A stretch of 64,000 bases of DNA, taken from positions 22,332,267 to 22,396,266 of the forward strand of contig OY540809.1 in assembly GCA_961205875.1 (NCBI GenBank). The letters are read 5' to 3'. The stretch comes from Sialis fuliginosa. Taxonomy: Eukaryota > Arthropoda > Insecta > Megaloptera > Sialidae. Under the pieces are notes generated by a model that was not told where the DNA came from, ran no database searches, and saw only the letters and a program-made list of their open reading frames with translations. Positions 61,575-64,000 of this stretch are shown here, piece by piece. The position numbers were made by a program, and so were the translations under genes. Each line of letters starts with the position of its first letter. Within the stretch, counting starts at the first letter, position 1.

Positions 61575-61625
61575 TAATATAAGACAATTTATAGTTTAAT
61601 ATTGCGGGGAATGAGCCTTTTAAAA

Positions 61626-63299
61626 CTTTTTGAAAAATATAAAAATTAGTAATACACTATAGTTGTTCCTAAAAGATTATGGGGCGCTAAATTCAGAACT
61701 GATATTTATAAAAATCCATCGTCAAGTTTCCATGATATCCCAACCCTAAATAAAAAGTGCAAAAATTACTATTTTGATAATTTTTATGTATTTATTATCA
61801 AGTAGGCGTTTTATAATCTCACTTCGTCGCCCGTCCGTTCTTTTCAGTCAAATCAAAATATCACTACAATAACAAGAAACTTAAAATGTTTACTGAACAA
61901 TGATGCGCTCTAGTAAAAAATGTACATATTTGTTGAAAAAATAATTTTTCAGGGGGGGGGGCTAAAGAGTTAAAGCTAGGTAAAAAATATTTTTTTTATA
62001 CCATGCATGTGGCACGACAAAATATGTCACCAAACCAATGGAACTTGACCCTTTTTCTTATTTTTCAGAGGGCTTTAAAGCAAATTCAAAAACAAAAACA
62101 AAAAAATTGTATACCAAGGGGTATGGGGTGTCGAAATGTAGATCTCAATCAGTAGATTTTGACCCTATTTTTTTTAACTCAAAAATGGCGCCAGCGCGGA
62201 GCTCCAAACAATATTTTATTTTGCCTCCCCTCCTCCTATTACTCGGTAACTATTCAAAAAATTTGGTAACGAGGTTTTTGTAGGACCACCAACAACAAAT
62301 ACTAAAGTCAATCAATTCAAAAGGAGAAATAGAAAGGGGCGTCATAGAATTCTTTATTTTTATTTTTATATCTAGGCAAGTGGGGTGTCAAAATGTAGAT
62401 CTCAATTAGTAGAATATGACACTATTTTTTTTATTATATTTTTTTATTATTATTCTTATATTTTTTAACTCGAAATGCACCTGTAAGTGGCTCCAAACAG
62501 TCCAAGTAGCACGTACTTCGAAACCCTTGTGGCATGTCTTGACCGATTGTTTTTTCAATAAATAGTACTATCTGTTCTCTTTTGTATCAAGCTACAAGTA
62601 AACAATCATACATTGTAATTATAACTTTTAAATAGCACTTATTTACATTTAATAATAAAGAGAAATAGCGATTATGGTATATATATATCGTATGAGCGCA
62701 GGCCATTTATTGAATTGTGTACCATGAAAGTGCATGTTGCAGGTCAAAAATCTGATTAGGTATTTTTTAATCAATCATTTTTTCCTTTCAACATTTTTTT
62801 AAATATACGTGAATTTACGTTTTTCAATCCTTCAAAAATATATAACAAAATTAGATTTCTGGCTGGAGGTACAAGAGTACATTTAGTGAATTTAATTAAA
62901 AGGTTCCGGCAGCTAGAAAGGTTAAAAATTATTAGTCTAGACTAGAATTTAACCTACAAAGTCGTAATGAATTTGTTTTGGATTTTAGATCAGTGGTGAT
63001 AAATTCATAATAATCTGCCACCCTTTTCTATGGCGTACACCAATCACCACTGCTTTTAAATCACTGATTTCTACTTAACACAATGCACTTAATCATAAAT
63101 AAATACCATTCTACTTTAACACCGTGGAAAATATTTGGTCTACACCAAATTTTTTATAATATCGGATATTAATATTTATTCATTCTATAACCATTTGGAT
63201 GGTAAATAATTATTTAAAAAAACGCCAATTGCATGTTGGACACTTAATTGGTAGGATTCCGTAGTTATTAGAGATAACTTGTATCCTGAAGTCTAACAT
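61626..63299. other. Intergenic DNA right of the palindrome
   Basis: Two diverged copies of GGGGTGTC(G/A)AAATGTAGAT at about 62127 and 62384 suggest another repeat (about 62030-62470). A G run lies at 61953. No gene seen. Confidence 0.5.
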
Positions 63300-63734
63300 A
63301 GACTTATTTTTTCAATAAATGTGTACATTTTTTACTAGAGAGCGTCATTTTACATGTTCAGTAAAAATTTAAAGTTTCTAGCTTATATAGTTTACGAGTT
63401 ATTTAGCTTTGGGGGAAAAGAACGAACGGAAGGACGACAAAGTGAGATTAATATGGTTTCTTCGGAACCCTAAAAAACTATAAACTACATATACAGTGTA
63501 TACCATGATAGATGTAATAATAGGTGTAATGAATAAATTTTTATTTTCTTGGTGATATCACAATGAATTCAGAGGGGAGAGGGGATCGTTTTTTACTTGT
63601 ATGTAAATTTCGAGTTTGATCAAAATTTATTATTAGTTTTAAATTTTAAATTTCGCATTTGCACGAAAGATGTCACTAAACTAACGTAACTTATCACAAC
63701 CACATTTTTATCTAATGAATTTTTCGGAATATAA
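63300..63734 (+). repeat. Third copy of the palindrome-core repeat
   Basis: 63330-63540 matches the left arm at about 56376-56583, and 63540-63734 matches the right-arm strand near 57361-57553. The central part is missing, so this is a composite copy outside the palindrome. Confidence 0.6.
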
Positions 63735-64000
63735 CAGGGTGTCCACTGGCTTTTGGAAATAAATTCCCAGACTTTTCCCTGACTTTCCCTGATCACAGAT
63801 TCAAAATTCCCTGACTCGGGGAGGGTGGAGGAGCAAGTCAGGGAATAAAATAAAAAAATCAAATTTGATAACCTTTTTTTGTCATATAACTTGAAAATTT
63901 TATACTTGTTTTACTTTCAATTCAATAACCTTTTTTTTGCTCGTCAACTTAAATCTATACATATTTTCTCTGACTTTCCAAAAAAAATTATAAATTCCCT
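63735..64000. mobile_element. GGGTGTCC-ended MITE, cut by window end
   Basis: Starts CAGGGTGTCCACTGG and runs through CCCTGACT-rich sequence to the end of the window. Same family as 55768-56098. Confidence 0.55.

Larger units (their letters stand above)
56830..61625 (-). repeat. Right arm of the large palindrome
   Basis: Inverted copy of the left arm carrying gene F. It holds two insertions missing from the left arm: a foldback element at 60752-61574, and about 150 bases near 60440-60600 that include a hAT-like end (CAGTGATTCTCAAACT on the minus strand). Beyond the foldback insertion the match to the left arm resumes up to about 61625. Confidence 0.85.

Noticed and set aside
52750-61625. The idea that the palindrome is purely an assembly artefact
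   Set aside because: Arms differ by an insertion with an empty counterpart, different MITE lengths, a 1-base intron length change and scattered substitutions. It still deserves a long-read check, because collapsed haplotypes could mimic part of this.

Overview
This window looks like AT-rich nuclear DNA from an insect. The only protein-coding genes I can support are six genes for cuticular proteins of the CPR family, RR-2 type, which is used mainly in hard cuticle. All six share one design: a TATA box, an initiator A 33-34 bases from the TATA start, a first coding exon of only 3-4 codons (MAFK, MALK or MFK), one phase-0 intron of about 110-600 bases in the signal peptide, a second exon holding the rest of the protein, and a polyadenylation signal shortly after the stop. 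I cannot fix the insect order. The gene style and the repeat families (insect RTE-like tails, hAT, PIF/Harbinger, mariner-like foldbacks) occur in several orders.

Layout. Three genes lie on the minus strand in the left third: A (8751-9522), B (14437-15100) and C (21171-21924). Gene D (39305-40096, plus strand) is a near copy of C in inverted orientation, with 5 differences in 214 residues and homology from upstream of the TATA box to past the polyA signal. Genes E (53578-54992, plus) and F (58413-59828, minus) encode identical 272-residue proteins. They sit tail-to-tail in the arms of a large palindrome, about 52750-61625, centred near 56830 on a foldback transposable element.

The palindrome is the most interesting object. 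Identity between the arms is patchy. Promoter plus exon 1, and intron end plus exon 2 plus 3' flank, are identical by eye over long blocks. The middle of the intron and the outer flanks differ by substitutions and indels, and an 823-base foldback element is present in only one arm. This pattern fits an old inverted duplication whose gene parts are kept alike by arm-to-arm gene conversion. A-D also share a nucleotide-identical block of more than 100 bases, so sequence exchange may be acting across the whole cluster.

The remaining roughly 57 kb is intergenic AT-rich DNA full of decayed mobile elements. Several are bounded exactly by terminal inverted repeats and target-site duplications: hAT-type with 8-bp duplications at 133-325, 11928-12072, 35498-35851 and 43674-44107; PIF/Harbinger-type with TTA/TAA at 42910-43586 (with a transposase remnant), 60752-61574 and 11447-11684; and a TTAA-flanked element at 46353-47252. 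I saw no convincing tRNA, rRNA, CRISPR array or other protein gene. Coordinates were read by eye. Repeat edges without a target-site duplication are approximate.
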